NCBI GenBank assembly: GCA_958439205.1
Contig: OY288189.1
Coordinates: 1,565,001 to 1,629,000 of the forward strand
Length of the DNA stretch: 64,000 bases
Direction: 5' to 3'
From: an uncultured Allorhizobium sp.
GTDB lineage: Bacteria; Pseudomonadota; Alphaproteobacteria; Rhizobiales; Rhizobiaceae
A model generated the notes under the pieces. It was not told the origin of the DNA, did not search any database, and saw nothing but the letters and a program-made list of their open reading frames with translations. This document shows, piece after piece, positions 21,459 through 30,134 of the stretch. Numbering within the stretch: position 1 is the stretch's first letter; every line of letters starts with the position of its first letter. Position numbers and translations under genes: made by a program.

Positions 21459-22868
21459 ATGGCCATCGGGAAACTCTTCATCGGCCGCAAGGTCCGCGAC
21501 ATCCGCCAGGCAAACGGGGCCACCCAGGCGCAGTTTGCCGATATGGTCGGCATTTCCACCAGCTATCTCAATCAGATCGAAAACAATCAGCGCCCGGTCT
21601 CGGCCTCGGTGCTTTTGTCGCTGGCGGAAAAGTTCGGCATCGACATCACCGAGCTCTCCTCCGGCCAGAACGACCGGCTGCTTTCGGCGCTGACGGAGGC
21701 GCTGTCTGATCCGCTGTTCGAGACCTATTCGCCGAGCCTGCAGGAGCTGAAGCTCGTCACCCAGAATGCCCCCGGCTTTGCCCATGCGCTGATTGCCGCC
21801 CACCAGGCTTACCGGCGCGGCAATGAGCAGCTGGCGAGCCTCGACGACCGGCTGGGGGCAGCCCCCAGCCAGGAGGTGACGCCCTATGACGAGGTACGCG
21901 ATTTCTTCCACTTCGTCGACAATTACATCCACGATCTCGACCTTGCCGCCGAGCAGCTGGCAACAGAGCTGAAGCTCGGGGAGGGGGAGAATTACGCAGC
22001 GCTTTCAGGCCATCTCGAAGCGCGGCACGGCGTGCGCGTGGTGCGCGGCGAGGCGGGCGACGAGGCGATCCGTCGCTTCGATCCGGTGGGGCGTATCCTG
22101 ACCGTCAGCCGCTATGCGAGCGCGCCGACCCGCGATTTCCAGATCGCCATCCAGATCGCCCAGCTGGCGGCGGCCAACAAGATCGACCATGTGCTGAAAC
22201 AGGCGAATTTCCGCAGCGAAGAGGCGGTCGAGATCTGTCGCATGGGGCTTTACAACTATTTTGCCGGCGCGCTGATCCTGCCCTATCGCAGCTTCCTCAC
22301 CGCCGCGCGGGATCTGCGCCACGACATCGAGCTGCTCGCCGCCCGTTTCGAGGCCTCGCTCGAACAGGTCTGCCACCGGCTCTCGACGCTGCAGCGTCCG
22401 GGCCTCAAGGGCGTGCCGATCTTCTTTGCCCGCATCGACCGGGCTGGCAACATCACCAAGCGGCATAGTGCCGCCCGGCTGCAATTCGCCCGCTTCGGGG
22501 CGGCCTGTCCGCTTTGGAATGCGCATCAGGCCTTCGAGACACCCGGCCGGATCATCCGCCAGACGGCAGAAACGCCCGATGGTGTGCGTTACCTCTGCAT
22601 CGCGACCCAGGTGTCGAAGGGCTCCGCCGGCTTCCGCGCCGCCAATCCACGCTATGCGCTCGCGCTCGGCTGCGAGATCTCCTATGCTGGCGCCTTCGTC
22701 TATGCCGACGACCTCGACCTCTCCAACCGCGGCGCCTTCGACCCGATCGGCATTTCCTGCCGCATCTGCGAGCGCGTCAAATGCACCAGCCGCGCCGTGC
22801 CGCCGCTGAAGCGGAAGCTGGTGGTGGATCATCGGGTGCGGAACCCGATGCCGTATGAGATTGAGTGA
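21459..22868 (+). CDS. ScfR-family (short-chain fatty acyl-CoA) XRE regulator
   Basis: About 469 residues from ATG 21459. N-terminal XRE HTH ([29 protein letters not shown]), central IrrE/DUF955-like region with [14 protein letters not shown] and [20 protein letters not shown], and a C-terminal DUF2083 domain with a cysteine cluster [11 protein letters not shown]. Proteins of this type (RamB, PrpR, PccR) sense acyl-CoAs and control propionate or acetate use. It is divergent from pccB, with TTTGCAAA-like repeats at its own start. The first in-frame ATG at 21444 would place those repeats inside the coding region and is less likely. Confidence 0.88.
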   Translation: MAIGKLFIGRKVRDIRQANGATQAQFADMVGISTSYLNQIENNQRPVSASVLLSLAEKFGIDITELSSGQNDRLLSALTEALSDPLFETYSPSLQELKLVTQNAPGFAHALIAAHQAYRRGNEQLASLDDRLGAAPSQEVTPYDEVRDFFHFVDNYIHDLDLAAEQLATELKLGEGENYAALSGHLEARHGVRVVRGEAGDEAIRRFDPVGRILTVSRYASAPTRDFQIAIQIAQLAAANKIDHVLKQANFRSEEAVEICRMGLYNYFAGALILPYRSFLTAARDLRHDIELLAARFEASLEQVCHRLSTLQRPGLKGVPIFFARIDRAGNITKRHSAARLQFARFGAACPLWNAHQAFETPGRIIRQTAETPDGVRYLCIATQVSKGSAGFRAANPRYALALGCEISYAGAFVYADDLDLSNRGAFDPIGISCRICERVKCTSRAVPPLKRKLVVDHRVRNPMPYEIE

Positions 22869-23167
22869 GGAGAACTCTCCACAGTTTAAGCGGGATAGCA
22901 CGCTAATCCCCGTACAATGAGAGCACACCTCATGTGCAGTTACCTGAGATAGGAGATTATCAATAGTCATTATACGTCGAGCAGAATTTTTTTAAGTGGA
23001 GAGGCGATCTCGACCGTTGTCGCAATCTGCGATTCCATTCTGCTATTTTTTCAATTTGGCCTATCCAGAATAGGATTAAAATAATCTCCATTGCCCTCTG
23101 TTGACTTGAAATGGCCAGCAATCATAGATTGTGCGATAGTGAATGGCTATTGTTTCAGGAGGGAGGC
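22869..23167. other. AT-richer intergenic region before an acquired gene
   Basis: About 300 bases with visibly lower GC than the flanks and no supported gene. It holds a plausible sigma-70-like promoter, TTGACT (23101-23106) and ATAGAT (23124-23129) at 17-base spacing, ahead of the lipoprotein gene. GC shift marks the left edge of a probable insert reaching to about 25.3 kb. Confidence 0.5.
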
Positions 23168-23944
23168 ATGAGGCTCAACATACTAGCATCGCTCATGGGT
23201 TTTCTCGGTTTGTCAGCGTGCACAAGCGAGCTTGCCGGCTCTGCTGCTTCTCAGAGTTTTTTTACTGGCGTTAACCAGATGAAAGTTTCCGAAACTGCAT
23301 TGATTACGGCCTTTCAAGAGGAAGACAGTAAGCTTCGGTATCTGAGCGCAGGAACATACTCATGCGGAGATCCAAGAAGTGACACGATCAGGGAGCTTGT
23401 TTCCATCAGAGATCCCAATGCTCACATCGAGGAACGCCTGAAGCGTGACAAGGCTTGGGTTGCGAGCGTTTCGGTCATCGTTGACTATCAGAAATATCTT
23501 CAGGAAATTAGTGACAAAAACAAAGCGACAGTAGAGACTATAGACAAACTCAAAGAAGCCTCTAGCAAGGCGTCGGAGTTCATCCCAGCGCTTTCACCGC
23601 TCACCAGTCTGGTTGCACCTATGGCTGCAGTTTTGGGCAATGCTTCCAAGGCTGCTTCTTGGCAAGAGGTCAGGGTTGTCGCCTATTCAATGCATGGTCC
23701 GTTGGTAAAGGCCACAGATTATATCGAAAAGGCGCTACCCGGCGTCAGTTCAAACGAGCGACTGGCCTACAATCTCTGGGACGCCTGTGCACGAGAGAAG
23801 CTGATATTCATTCGGGATGCGCCCCTGGGTCGCGTGAAAGGCTTCAACCATCCCATTCTTTTCAGTGAAGCCTCTGGTATTGAATTGGAACGGGCTTACG
23901 ATGAGTATCTGCAGCGGCGCAAGGCGTTACGCCAGTCAAGATGA
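23168..23944 (+). pseudogene. Lipoprotein gene truncated by an IS insertion (5' part)
   Basis: 258 residues from ATG 23168, preceded by AGGAGGGAGG. A lipoprotein signal is visible (MRLNILASLMGFLGLSAC, lipobox LSAC), so the product would be membrane-anchored. The middle is charged and helical (QKYLQEISDKNKATVETIDK). The stop codon TGA at 23942-23944 is the first three bases of the IS end. Removing the element and one AAGA copy restores an open frame into 25170-25307, giving about 303 residues. Family not recognised; AT-rich compared with neighbours, suggesting transfer. Confidence 0.8.
23938..23941. repeat. Target-site duplication AAGA, left copy
   Basis: AAGA directly abuts the left inverted repeat and is repeated at 25166-25169 beyond the right end. 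Four-base duplications are typical of the IS407 group of IS3. Confidence 0.85.
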
Positions 23945-24000
23945 CCTGAGACCCATCTTCCCTCCAGTTTTCAGGAGAGTCTTGGGTTTTCAATCTGGCC

Positions 24001-24840
24001 TCATGCGGCCTGTTTTTCCAGAGCGATTTGCGATGCAAATTCACTTGGCGTGATGTTGCCTAGCGATGAATGTGGTCGGTTTCGGTTGTAGTCCTCCTTC
24101 CATGCTGTGATTTCAATCCTTGCCTGCGTCAGCGACGAGAACAGGGTTTCGTTAAGGCATTCGTCGCGGAAGCTGCCATTGAAGCTTTCCACAAAGCCGT
24201 TCTGCATTGGCTTGCCCGGGGCGATGTAATGCCAGTCGACGTACGTGTTTTGGCACCATTCGAGAATGGCCATGCTCGTCATCTCCGTTCCATTGTCAGA
24301 GACAATCGTTCGTGGCTTTCCTCGCCGGGTGATGACGGCATCGAGTTCCCGCGCAAGCCGTCGACCTGAAAGCGACGTGTCGGCGACCAGCGCCAGGCAT
24401 TCGCGGGTAAAATCGTCGACAACAGCCAGGACCCGAAAGCGACGACCATCCGTGAAAGCGTCGCTGACGAAATCCAGGCTCCAGCGCTCGTTGGCACGCG
24501 AAGGCGGTGCCAGAGGCCGCCTCGTTCCCAAAGCCCGTTTGCGCCCGCCACGTTTGCGCACGGTCAGCTTCTCTTCACGATAAAGACGCCGAAGCTTCTT
24601 CAGGTTCATGATAATCCCCTGCCGATCCAGCATGACGTGAATGCGCCGATAACCGAAACGACGGCGCTCGGACGCCACCAGCTTCATAGCCGCACGTATA
24701 TCAGCGTCATCAGGCCGGACGCTGCGGTATCGCGCGCTCGACCGGTCGATGGACAAAACCTCGCACGCCCGACGCTGGCTCACCCCATGCTGCATGCAGA
24801 CATGAGCCACAGCGTCCCGCTTCACATCGGGCGTCACCAT
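24001..24840 (-). CDS. IS3-family transposase OrfB (DDE integrase domain)
   Basis: 279 residues. N-terminal HTH_21 region ([14 protein letters not shown], here [15 protein letters not shown]) and an rve integrase core. The catalytic triad is visible: D in [10 protein letters not shown] in IVSDNGTEM and E in [10 protein letters not shown]. The start overlaps the end of orfA at a run of seven A residues (24840-24846), a likely -1 frameshift site that would yield the OrfAB fusion transposase. It may not be translated independently in quantity. Confidence 0.95.
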   Translation of the reverse strand: MVTPDVKRDAVAHVCMQHGVSQRRACEVLSIDRSSARYRSVRPDDADIRAAMKLVASERRRFGYRRIHVMLDRQGIIMNLKKLRRLYREEKLTVRKRGGRKRALGTRRPLAPPSRANERWSLDFVSDAFTDGRRFRVLAVVDDFTRECLALVADTSLSGRRLARELDAVITRRGKPRTIVSDNGTEMTSMAILEWCQNTYVDWHYIAPGKPMQNGFVESFNGSFRDECLNETLFSSLTQARIEITAWKEDYNRNRPHSSLGNITPSEFASQIALEKQAA

Positions 24841-25100
24841 TTTTTTGAAGCAACATCCTTCAAAATGGCATTATCCAGCATGGTCTCGGCCAGCAGCTTC
24901 TTCAGCTTGGCGTTCTCATCTTCCAAAGCCTTCAGCTTGCGGGCATCAGAAATCTCCATGCCGCCGAACTTCGCCTTGTATTTGTAGAAGGTCGCTTCGG
25001 ATATCCCGTGCTTGCGGCAGACATCGGCCGTCCTCAGGCCGTTCTCCTGCTCTTTCAATATTCCGATGATCTGCTCATCCGTGAACCGTGAATGCTTCAT
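24834..25100 (-). CDS. IS3-family transposase OrfA
   Basis: 88 residues. N-terminal HTH of the transposase_8 type ([37 protein letters not shown]), then a leucine-zipper-like coiled coil ([17 protein letters not shown]) that mediates oligomerisation. It ends DVASKKW at an A7 run, where a -1 shift leads into orfB. Both the IS407-like terminal sequence and the 4-base duplication agree with this assignment. Confidence 0.94.
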   Translation of the reverse strand: MKHSRFTDEQIIGILKEQENGLRTADVCRKHGISEATFYKYKAKFGGMEISDARKLKALEDENAKLKKLLAETMLDNAILKDVASKKW

Positions 25101-25165
25101 CCTGTCCGTCTCCTCAGAGTAACGGACTCTACCAAAATTTGGAGGAAGTTTTGGGTCTCAGGTCA

Positions 25166-25169
25166 AAGA
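25166..25169. repeat. Target-site duplication AAGA, right copy
   Basis: Matches 23938-23941. The following base resumes the interrupted lipoprotein frame. Confidence 0.85.
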
Positions 25170-25307
25170 GACATTACAAAATTGGTGGATGCGATCATCG
25201 AAGAAAACAGAGAGTTGATGACCAGTTCCAATCGCGCGGCCATCATCAATCTGGTCCGCACCATTCAGGCGACACGCGATCTGGTCGCATCCACTAAAGG
25301 AACATAG
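25170..25307 (+). pseudogene. 3' remnant of the IS-interrupted lipoprotein gene
   Basis: 46 codons (45 residues and TAG) in frame with 23168-23941 when the IS and one AAGA are removed. It begins DITKLVDAIIEENRELMTSS and ends ASTKGT, a helical amphipathic tail. No start codon of its own with a ribosome site; it is cut off from its promoter by the IS. Confidence 0.8.
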
Positions 25308-25324
25308 TCTTCAAATTTCTTTAA

Positions 25325-25351
25325 TCCATCGAGCCATCGAGGCTCGATGGA
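25325..25351. terminator. Strong hairpin between lipoprotein remnant and enoyl-CoA hydratase family gene
   Basis: TCCATCGAGCC (25325-25335) pairs perfectly with GGCTCGATGGA (25341-25351) over a 5-base loop. Positioned to end both convergent transcripts; only a short T-rich run follows on the minus strand. Confidence 0.5.
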
Positions 25352-25356
25352 GCCAC

Positions 25357-26430
25357 TTACCCAAACAACCGCTCATCCCGCGCCGCAAAAAACGCGTCCA
25401 CACTCTCCGGCGCCACATCCTCCAGCGTCGCCGGGGACCATTTCGGGTTCCTGTCCTTGTCGATGATTGCGGCCCGGATGCCTTCGTAGAAGTCGGGGAC
25501 TTTCACCACCTGGAGGGTGCCGGCGAATTCGCGTTCGAGGCAGGTTTCGAGGTCCCTTGAGCGACGGGCCTCACGCAGCATCTTGAGCGTCACCTTCAGG
25601 CTGGTCGGTGACTTCGAGCGCATGGCGATGAGCGTTTTGGCGGCGAGGTCGCCCTGTTCCTTCTCTAGGGCTGCGACGATCTCCTCCACCGTGTCGAAGG
25701 CGAAGCAGCGGTCGATCATGTCGCGGCCTTCGGAAAAGATGCCCTTCGGGCCGTCCACCGTGTAGTCGCGGATCATCGAGGCGATCGACTGACCGAGCGC
25801 CGGGGCGGGGAGGGCGGCGATCCGCTCCAGCAGTTCGGCCACCCGTTCCTGCGGGACATACCAGTCGGCGAAGCCTGCGGTGATGGCATCAGCGCCGTTG
25901 ATCGCCTCGCCTGATAGCCCCATCCAGGTGCCGAGTTCGCCGGGTGCGCGAGACAGGAGCCAGGTGGCGCCGATATCGGGGAAGAAGCCGATGCCGGTTT
26001 CGGGCATGGCGAGTTTCGTGGTTTCGGTGACGATGCGGTGGCTGCCATGGCTGGAGACGCCGACGCCGCCGCCCATGGTGATGCCGTCCATCACGACGAT
26101 GTAAGGTTTCCTGAAGCCGGCGACCCGGGCGTTCAGCCGGTATTCAGCCTTGAGGAAGTGGGAGGCCTTGCCGTCACCGGCCTTGCCGCTTTCATAAAAC
26201 ATCCTGATGTCGCCGCCGGCGCAAAGCCCGCGTTCGCCCTCGCCGGTGACGAGAACGGCTGCGACTTGTGGATCGGCCTCGAAGGCATCGAGCGCCTTGC
26301 CGAAATCCAGGATCATGTCGTGGGAGAGACTGTTCAGCACACGTGGCCGGTTGAGCGCGATCAGGCCGATTGCGCCCTTTTTCGCCGTCAGGATTTCCTC
26401 GCCCTGATAGTCCGCTTCCAGATAACGCAT
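25357..26430 (-). CDS. 3-hydroxyisobutyryl-CoA hydrolase / enoyl-CoA hydratase family
   Basis: 357 residues, longer than a typical hydratase and right for HIBYL-CoA hydrolase, which frees 3-hydroxyisobutyrate in valine catabolism. Crotonase fold signatures: LNRPRVLNSLSHDMI, the oxyanion segment LCAGGDIRMFYESG and DGITMGGGVGVSSHGSHRIVTE, MPETGIGFFPDIGATWLLSR with the catalytic glutamate, and the C-terminal EREFAGTLQVV and DFYEGIRAAIIDKDRNPKW. Valine breakdown feeds propionyl-CoA, which links this gene loosely to the pcc locus upstream. Confidence 0.9.
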   Translation of the reverse strand: MRYLEADYQGEEILTAKKGAIGLIALNRPRVLNSLSHDMILDFGKALDAFEADPQVAAVLVTGEGERGLCAGGDIRMFYESGKAGDGKASHFLKAEYRLNARVAGFRKPYIVVMDGITMGGGVGVSSHGSHRIVTETTKLAMPETGIGFFPDIGATWLLSRAPGELGTWMGLSGEAINGADAITAGFADWYVPQERVAELLERIAALPAPALGQSIASMIRDYTVDGPKGIFSEGRDMIDRCFAFDTVEEIVAALEKEQGDLAAKTLIAMRSKSPTSLKVTLKMLREARRSRDLETCLEREFAGTLQVVKVPDFYEGIRAAIIDKDRNPKWSPATLEDVAPESVDAFFAARDERLFG

Positions 26431-26502
26431 GCCGTCCTCCCTTGTCTTTTGAGAGAGTTAGATATGCGTCGCAGCTAAAGGGCAAGGGCTGCGATAGCAG
26501 GA

Positions 26503-27459
26503 TCAGGTCACGAGATTGCGCGGCGTGCCGGCGAGAAAGAGCTCGATGTTCTCGATCAACTGGTCGGCCAGCGCCTGGATCGCTTCGCGGCTCGCCCAGG
26601 CGACATGCGGTGTGAGGATGACGTTTTCTCTGATGGCGATCCGCATCATCGGGCTGTCGGGTGCGGGCGGTTCGCCATCTGTGACGTCGAAGCCGGCGCC
26701 GGCGATCTGGCCTGCATCGAGGGCCTTTTCGAGTGCCAGTTCGTCAACGAGGCCGCCGCGTCCGGTGTTGATGAGCAGCGGCCGACGCTCCATCATGGCG
26801 AATTCGCGGGCGCCGATCACGCCGCGCGTTTCCGGGGTCAGCGGGCAGTGCAGGGTGATCACGTCGGATCGCTTCATGACCTCGTCGAAGGCGGTCTGGC
26901 CCGGCTTGAGGTTGGTTGTGCCGCGACGACCGGCGGCGAGCACCGTCATGCCGAAGGCCTCGGCGATCTTTCCGACGGACTTGCCAAGCGTGCCATTTCC
27001 GATGATGCCGAGCGTCGAGCCGCCGAGATCGGCGATGGGGTAGTCGAAATAGCAGAATTGCGCGGCCTGCTGCCAGCGTCCTTCGATCACCGACTGGCGA
27101 TAGGGCAGTATCGAGCGGCGCAGCGCCAGCATCAGGGCGAAGGTGTGTTCGGGTACCGTGTGTTTCGCGTAGTTGCGGATGTTGCAGACGGCGATTCCGC
27201 GCGCCTTGGCTTCCGTGAGATCGACAATGTCGGTGCCTGTGGCAGAGACGGCAATCAGCTTCAGCTTCGTGGCGCCGGCGAGCGCCTCGGCACGGACGGG
27301 GGCCTTGTTGGTGATCACGACATCGGCGTCGCGGATACGCTCGGCCACTTCATGCGGGGCGGTGCGGGCATGGACCACCATCTCATGCGGCACGGAGGGC
27401 GCGCGGACCACGGTTTCCGGCGACAGCGTGTCCCGGTCGAGAAAGACGATGCGGATCAT
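26503..27459 (-). CDS. D-2-hydroxyacid dehydrogenase (glycerate dehydrogenase-like)
   Basis: 318 residues. NAD(P)-dependent reduction of 2-oxoacids such as hydroxypyruvate. Nucleotide motif LGIIGNGTLGKSVGKIA; catalytic arginine in INTGRGGLVDE, glutamate in AGFDVTDGEPPAP and histidine in LTPHVAWAS are all present. It follows the GST gene by 59 bases on the same strand and so may belong to the Rieske-GST gene set. Substrate not determinable from sequence. Confidence 0.88.
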   Translation of the reverse strand: MIRIVFLDRDTLSPETVVRAPSVPHEMVVHARTAPHEVAERIRDADVVITNKAPVRAEALAGATKLKLIAVSATGTDIVDLTEAKARGIAVCNIRNYAKHTVPEHTFALMLALRRSILPYRQSVIEGRWQQAAQFCYFDYPIADLGGSTLGIIGNGTLGKSVGKIAEAFGMTVLAAGRRGTTNLKPGQTAFDEVMKRSDVITLHCPLTPETRGVIGAREFAMMERRPLLINTGRGGLVDELALEKALDAGQIAGAGFDVTDGEPPAPDSPMMRIAIRENVILTPHVAWASREAIQALADQLIENIELFLAGTPRNLVT

Positions 27460-27518
27460 GGCGGACCTCCCTGCGTTCTCATCGACCTAGCCGCGCCGCT
27501 TTAGGCCAGCAAGGCAGG

Positions 27519-28145
27519 TCAGTGGTAATCCGGTACGCCCGGCATGGTGATGAAGCCCGGAAGCGCGCGGAAGCGGCGCAGCCAGCGGCGAAGGGCAGGG
27601 TATTCGTCATGGTCGATGCCGCAGTCGCGCGAGAGCGCAAAGCTCGGCAGGAGGGCCAGATCGGCAAGTGACGGGGTGGCGCCGACGAACCAGTCCGAAC
27701 CTTCGATCTGCCGCAGCGTCATGTGGTCTTCCATGATGCGGAAGGCTTTACGGGCTGCCTTGAGGTCGGCCTCGCTGGCGCCCTCTGAGGTAAAGAGCGC
27801 TGCCTCGCGCGCGTCCACGGCGTGCTTCAGTTCGCGACCGGAGAAACCCAGCCATTGTTGGACGCGGCCGAAGTCCGCTGCATCGGCTGGCAGCCAGGCG
27901 CTATCCGACGCATAGGCGCGCACGAGATAGGAGAGGATCGCGGCGGTGCCGAACAGCCTGACGTCGCCATCTTCGAGGATAGGCAGCGTGCCGGTCGGAT
28001 TTTGCGCCAGCATATGCGGCTTTTCCTGCTCGCGGCCCGGTGCCTTGTCGACGGCAACCGTCTCGAAGGAGAGGCCGAGCATGGAGAGGAGAAGGCGAAC
28101 GCGAAAGCCGTTTTCGTCGAGGTGGTAGTCGTAGAGCCTGATCAT
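27519..28145 (-). CDS. Glutathione S-transferase family protein
   Basis: 208 residues from ATG 28145. N-terminal thioredoxin-like domain (RLYDYHLDENGFRVRLLLSML, QNPTGTLPILEDGD, LFGTAAILSYLVR) and an all-helical C-terminal domain. The ATG overlaps the stop of the Rieske gene by one base (TGATG), so the two are translationally coupled. Such GSTs next to oxygenases often handle reactive products or maleyl-type isomerisations, but the substrate is unknown here. Confidence 0.88.
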   Translation of the reverse strand: MIRLYDYHLDENGFRVRLLLSMLGLSFETVAVDKAPGREQEKPHMLAQNPTGTLPILEDGDVRLFGTAAILSYLVRAYASDSAWLPADAADFGRVQQWLGFSGRELKHAVDAREAALFTSEGASEADLKAARKAFRIMEDHMTLRQIEGSDWFVGATPSLADLALLPSFALSRDCGIDHDEYPALRRWLRRFRALPGFITMPGVPDYH

Positions 28146-28816
28146 CACGCGGCCTCTACCATCTGGGATTCAACGCGGTTGCGCAGGTCCGTAGCCCAGA
28201 GGATCAGGTCGCGGCGGATGGTTGCGGAGGCGTTTCCGCTCACCGTGATGTGCAACGCGGTCCGGCCGGCGTCGCGGGGTTGGGCTGCGATCAGGACGGT
28301 CACGTCGTTTCCTTGCAAAGTCACTGTGCCGGTCTCGCTCGGCAGTGGCCTGTATCCCTCGGGTGGAGCTGCCGTCACCGCCAGCAGAGCCGCGTTCGCC
28401 GACACGTCGAGGAAGAGGCTGCGAACAGGGTCGGCCGTCTCCGGAATTGCGGAGAGCTCAGCCGCATCTGCCCCCTCCGGTGCCATCCAGACGATGCCGG
28501 CGCGCTCGCTTGCGGCAAAGGTTGGGACCTTGATCGTCTGGGGCACCTCAAGATCCGGATGCGCCGGGATGTAGCGGCACTGGCCTGATGTGTCGTAGCG
28601 CCAGCCGTGATAGAGGCAGGCGATGTGGTCGCCGCGCACGAAGCCGAAGCTCATGCGCATGCCGCGATGCGGACAGCGGTCCTCCCAGACATGGATTTCG
28701 CCCTTGTCGTCACGCCAGACAACGCGCTCCTCGCCGTTGACGAGCGTTCCGGCAGAGGTGCCGGCTTCGATGTCGGCGGAGAGGGCAACGGGGATCCAGG
28801 GAGAGGCTGATGTCAT
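28145..28816 (-). CDS. Free-standing Rieske [2Fe-2S] protein
   Basis: 223 residues. The Rieske domain (about residues 8-110) has the full cluster motif CPHRG-x14-CLYHGW, spaced as in ring-hydroxylating oxygenases, followed by PQTIKVPTFAASERAGIVWM. The remaining ~110 residues do not resemble an oxygenase catalytic domain; no D/H-x-H iron triad is seen. It overlaps the upstream small gene (ATGA) and the downstream GST gene. A divergent gene 29211-30068 encodes an oxygenase catalytic domain without a cluster, so this protein may be its electron donor or missing domain. Confidence 0.85.
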   Translation of the reverse strand: MTSASPWIPVALSADIEAGTSAGTLVNGEERVVWRDDKGEIHVWEDRCPHRGMRMSFGFVRGDHIACLYHGWRYDTSGQCRYIPAHPDLEVPQTIKVPTFAASERAGIVWMAPEGADAAELSAIPETADPVRSLFLDVSANAALLAVTAAPPEGYRPLPSETGTVTLQGNDVTVLIAAQPRDAGRTALHITVSGNASATIRRDLILWATDLRNRVESQMVEAA

Positions 28817-29094
28817 GATGCGGCCTTTTCGGGCAGGTCTTCGTCTGTTTGAAATCTTGTCACGTCGAGCACGATGCTGTCATAGGGGCCAAGGCTAACA
28901 GCCATTTCGAAGGCGTCGATCAGGGCTTCCGGTCCCGATAGCGTCAGGCGACAGCGCTCGTGGTCGCAGGCCGCAATCTTCAGGCCGAGCGAGAGGCGGG
29001 CTGCACGATGTTCGGCAAAAGCGATGAAGCCGGCCGGCTCCAGCCTTCCGGAAAAGGTGAAGCCGACAGTCATCTGGTCGGCCTTTGCCGTCAT
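28813..29094 (-). CDS. Small acylphosphatase-like protein without the catalytic arginine
   Basis: About 93 residues from ATG 29094; a TTG at 29121 could add nine residues, and neither has a strong ribosome site. The pattern GRLEPAGFIAFAEHRAARLSLG ... LSGPEALIDAFEMAVSLGPYDSIVLDV follows the acylphosphatase fold (GR-x-QGVGFR ... GP-x-A-x-x-F ... GP). The GVGFR arginine needed for catalysis is absent. It overlaps the Rieske gene by 4 bases. Likely a structural or regulatory partner; fold assignment is by eye. Confidence 0.6.
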   Translation of the reverse strand: MTAKADQMTVGFTFSGRLEPAGFIAFAEHRAARLSLGLKIAACDHERCRLTLSGPEALIDAFEMAVSLGPYDSIVLDVTRFQTDEDLPEKAAS

Positions 29095-29210
29095 CGGATG
29101 GGGATCAGTGTTGCCTTGCAATTGTGCGCGCTCTAATTTTTGGGCAATCTAGCGGGCGACGAGATGGGGGTTCAAGTGGTTTCTCCCGTGCTCCAGAGGA
29201 AAGACAGACT

Positions 29211-30068
29211 ATGCAGAACGGTATCGACAAGGCGTCGCTCGATCAGTGGTATGTGCTCGATACCGAGGCGGTTATCCCGGTTGGGCGATCGCAGAACCGG
29301 CTGCTCGGGACGGATCTCACCGTCATCAAGCAGGCGGATGGGTCGATCGAGGTGTTTGCCGAAGGACGCGCCGAGCCGCTGCCGCTTCGCCATCGCTTCG
29401 GCTTTCTCTGGGCGACGTTGGGCAAGCCCGAGCGCGAGATCTTTCCGCTGCCGGAGGCCGACGAGCCTGATCGCCGCTATGTGCCCTGCGGCGTCGTCAC
29501 CGTGAAGGCATCAGGACTTCGCATCGTCGAGAATTTTCTCGACATGGCGCATTTCCCCTTCGTGCATACCGATGTTCTGGGCGCCGAGCCGCATACGGAA
29601 GTGCAGAGCTACGATGTTGAGATACGGCGTGAGGAAGACGAGGTCTGGGCGACCAACTGCACCTTCTTCCAGCCGCAGGCGGCTCTGTCCGCGTCCGACG
29701 GAATCACGACCCAATACATGTACCGGGTGATGACGCCGTTCACGACGATCCTCTACAAGACCTGCCCGAACGCCACCAATCGCTGGGATGTCATCGGCCT
29801 CTTCGTCCAGCCGCTTGATCCGGGCCGCTGCCGGGCACATCCGATCATGTATCTGATCGACGATGTCTCGACGACGACGGAGCTCATTCATTTTCAGCAG
29901 ATGATCTTCCTGCAGGACCGGATCATCCTGGAAAACCAGCGGCCGGTGCTTCTGCCTCTTGAACCCCGCAAGGAAGTGCCGACGCGGGCGGATGCGTCGT
30001 CGATCGCCTATCGTCGATGGCTGAAGGAAAAGGGTGTGACCTACGGCGCGACGACGACGGCTGCCTGA
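29211..30068 (+). CDS. Rieske-type oxygenase catalytic subunit lacking the Rieske cluster
   Basis: 285 residues; ATG 29211 follows GAGGAAAG. The C-terminal part is a ring-hydroxylating oxygenase alpha domain with the mononuclear iron site in ENFLDMAHFPFVHTDVLG (D-x2-H-x4-H) and a later aspartate in FLQDRIILENQRPV. The N-terminal 70 residues (WYVLDTEAVIPVGRSQ ... FGFLWATLGKP) keep the Rieske-domain scaffold, but the C-x-H and C-x2-H loops are missing. It is divergent from the operon carrying a separate Rieske protein. Substrate unknown. Confidence 0.82.
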   Translation: MQNGIDKASLDQWYVLDTEAVIPVGRSQNRLLGTDLTVIKQADGSIEVFAEGRAEPLPLRHRFGFLWATLGKPEREIFPLPEADEPDRRYVPCGVVTVKASGLRIVENFLDMAHFPFVHTDVLGAEPHTEVQSYDVEIRREEDEVWATNCTFFQPQAALSASDGITTQYMYRVMTPFTTILYKTCPNATNRWDVIGLFVQPLDPGRCRAHPIMYLIDDVSTTTELIHFQQMIFLQDRIILENQRPVLLPLEPRKEVPTRADASSIAYRRWLKEKGVTYGATTTAA

Positions 30069-30082
30069 CTTCAGGCAAAAGA

Positions 30083-30110
30083 AAACCCGGAAGCGGCTGC
30101 TTCCGGGTTT
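30083..30110. terminator. Bidirectional terminator
   Basis: AAACCCGGAAGC (30083-30094) and GCTTCCGGGTTT (30099-30110) form a perfect 12-base stem with a 4-base loop between the oxygenase and csbD genes. Confidence 0.8.
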
Positions 30111-30134
30111 GGGTAGCTTGTAGACCTGACGGTC

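Larger units (their letters stand above)
23942..25165 (-). mobile_element. IS3-family (IS407-like) insertion sequence, complete
   Basis: 1224 bases with perfect 14-base terminal inverted repeats, TGACCTGAGACCCA (23942-23955) and its complement (25152-25165), then imperfect matches inward. It carries orfA and orfB on the minus strand and is flanked by a 4-base AAGA duplication. Both frames are intact, so the copy looks recently inserted and potentially active. Confidence 0.95.
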
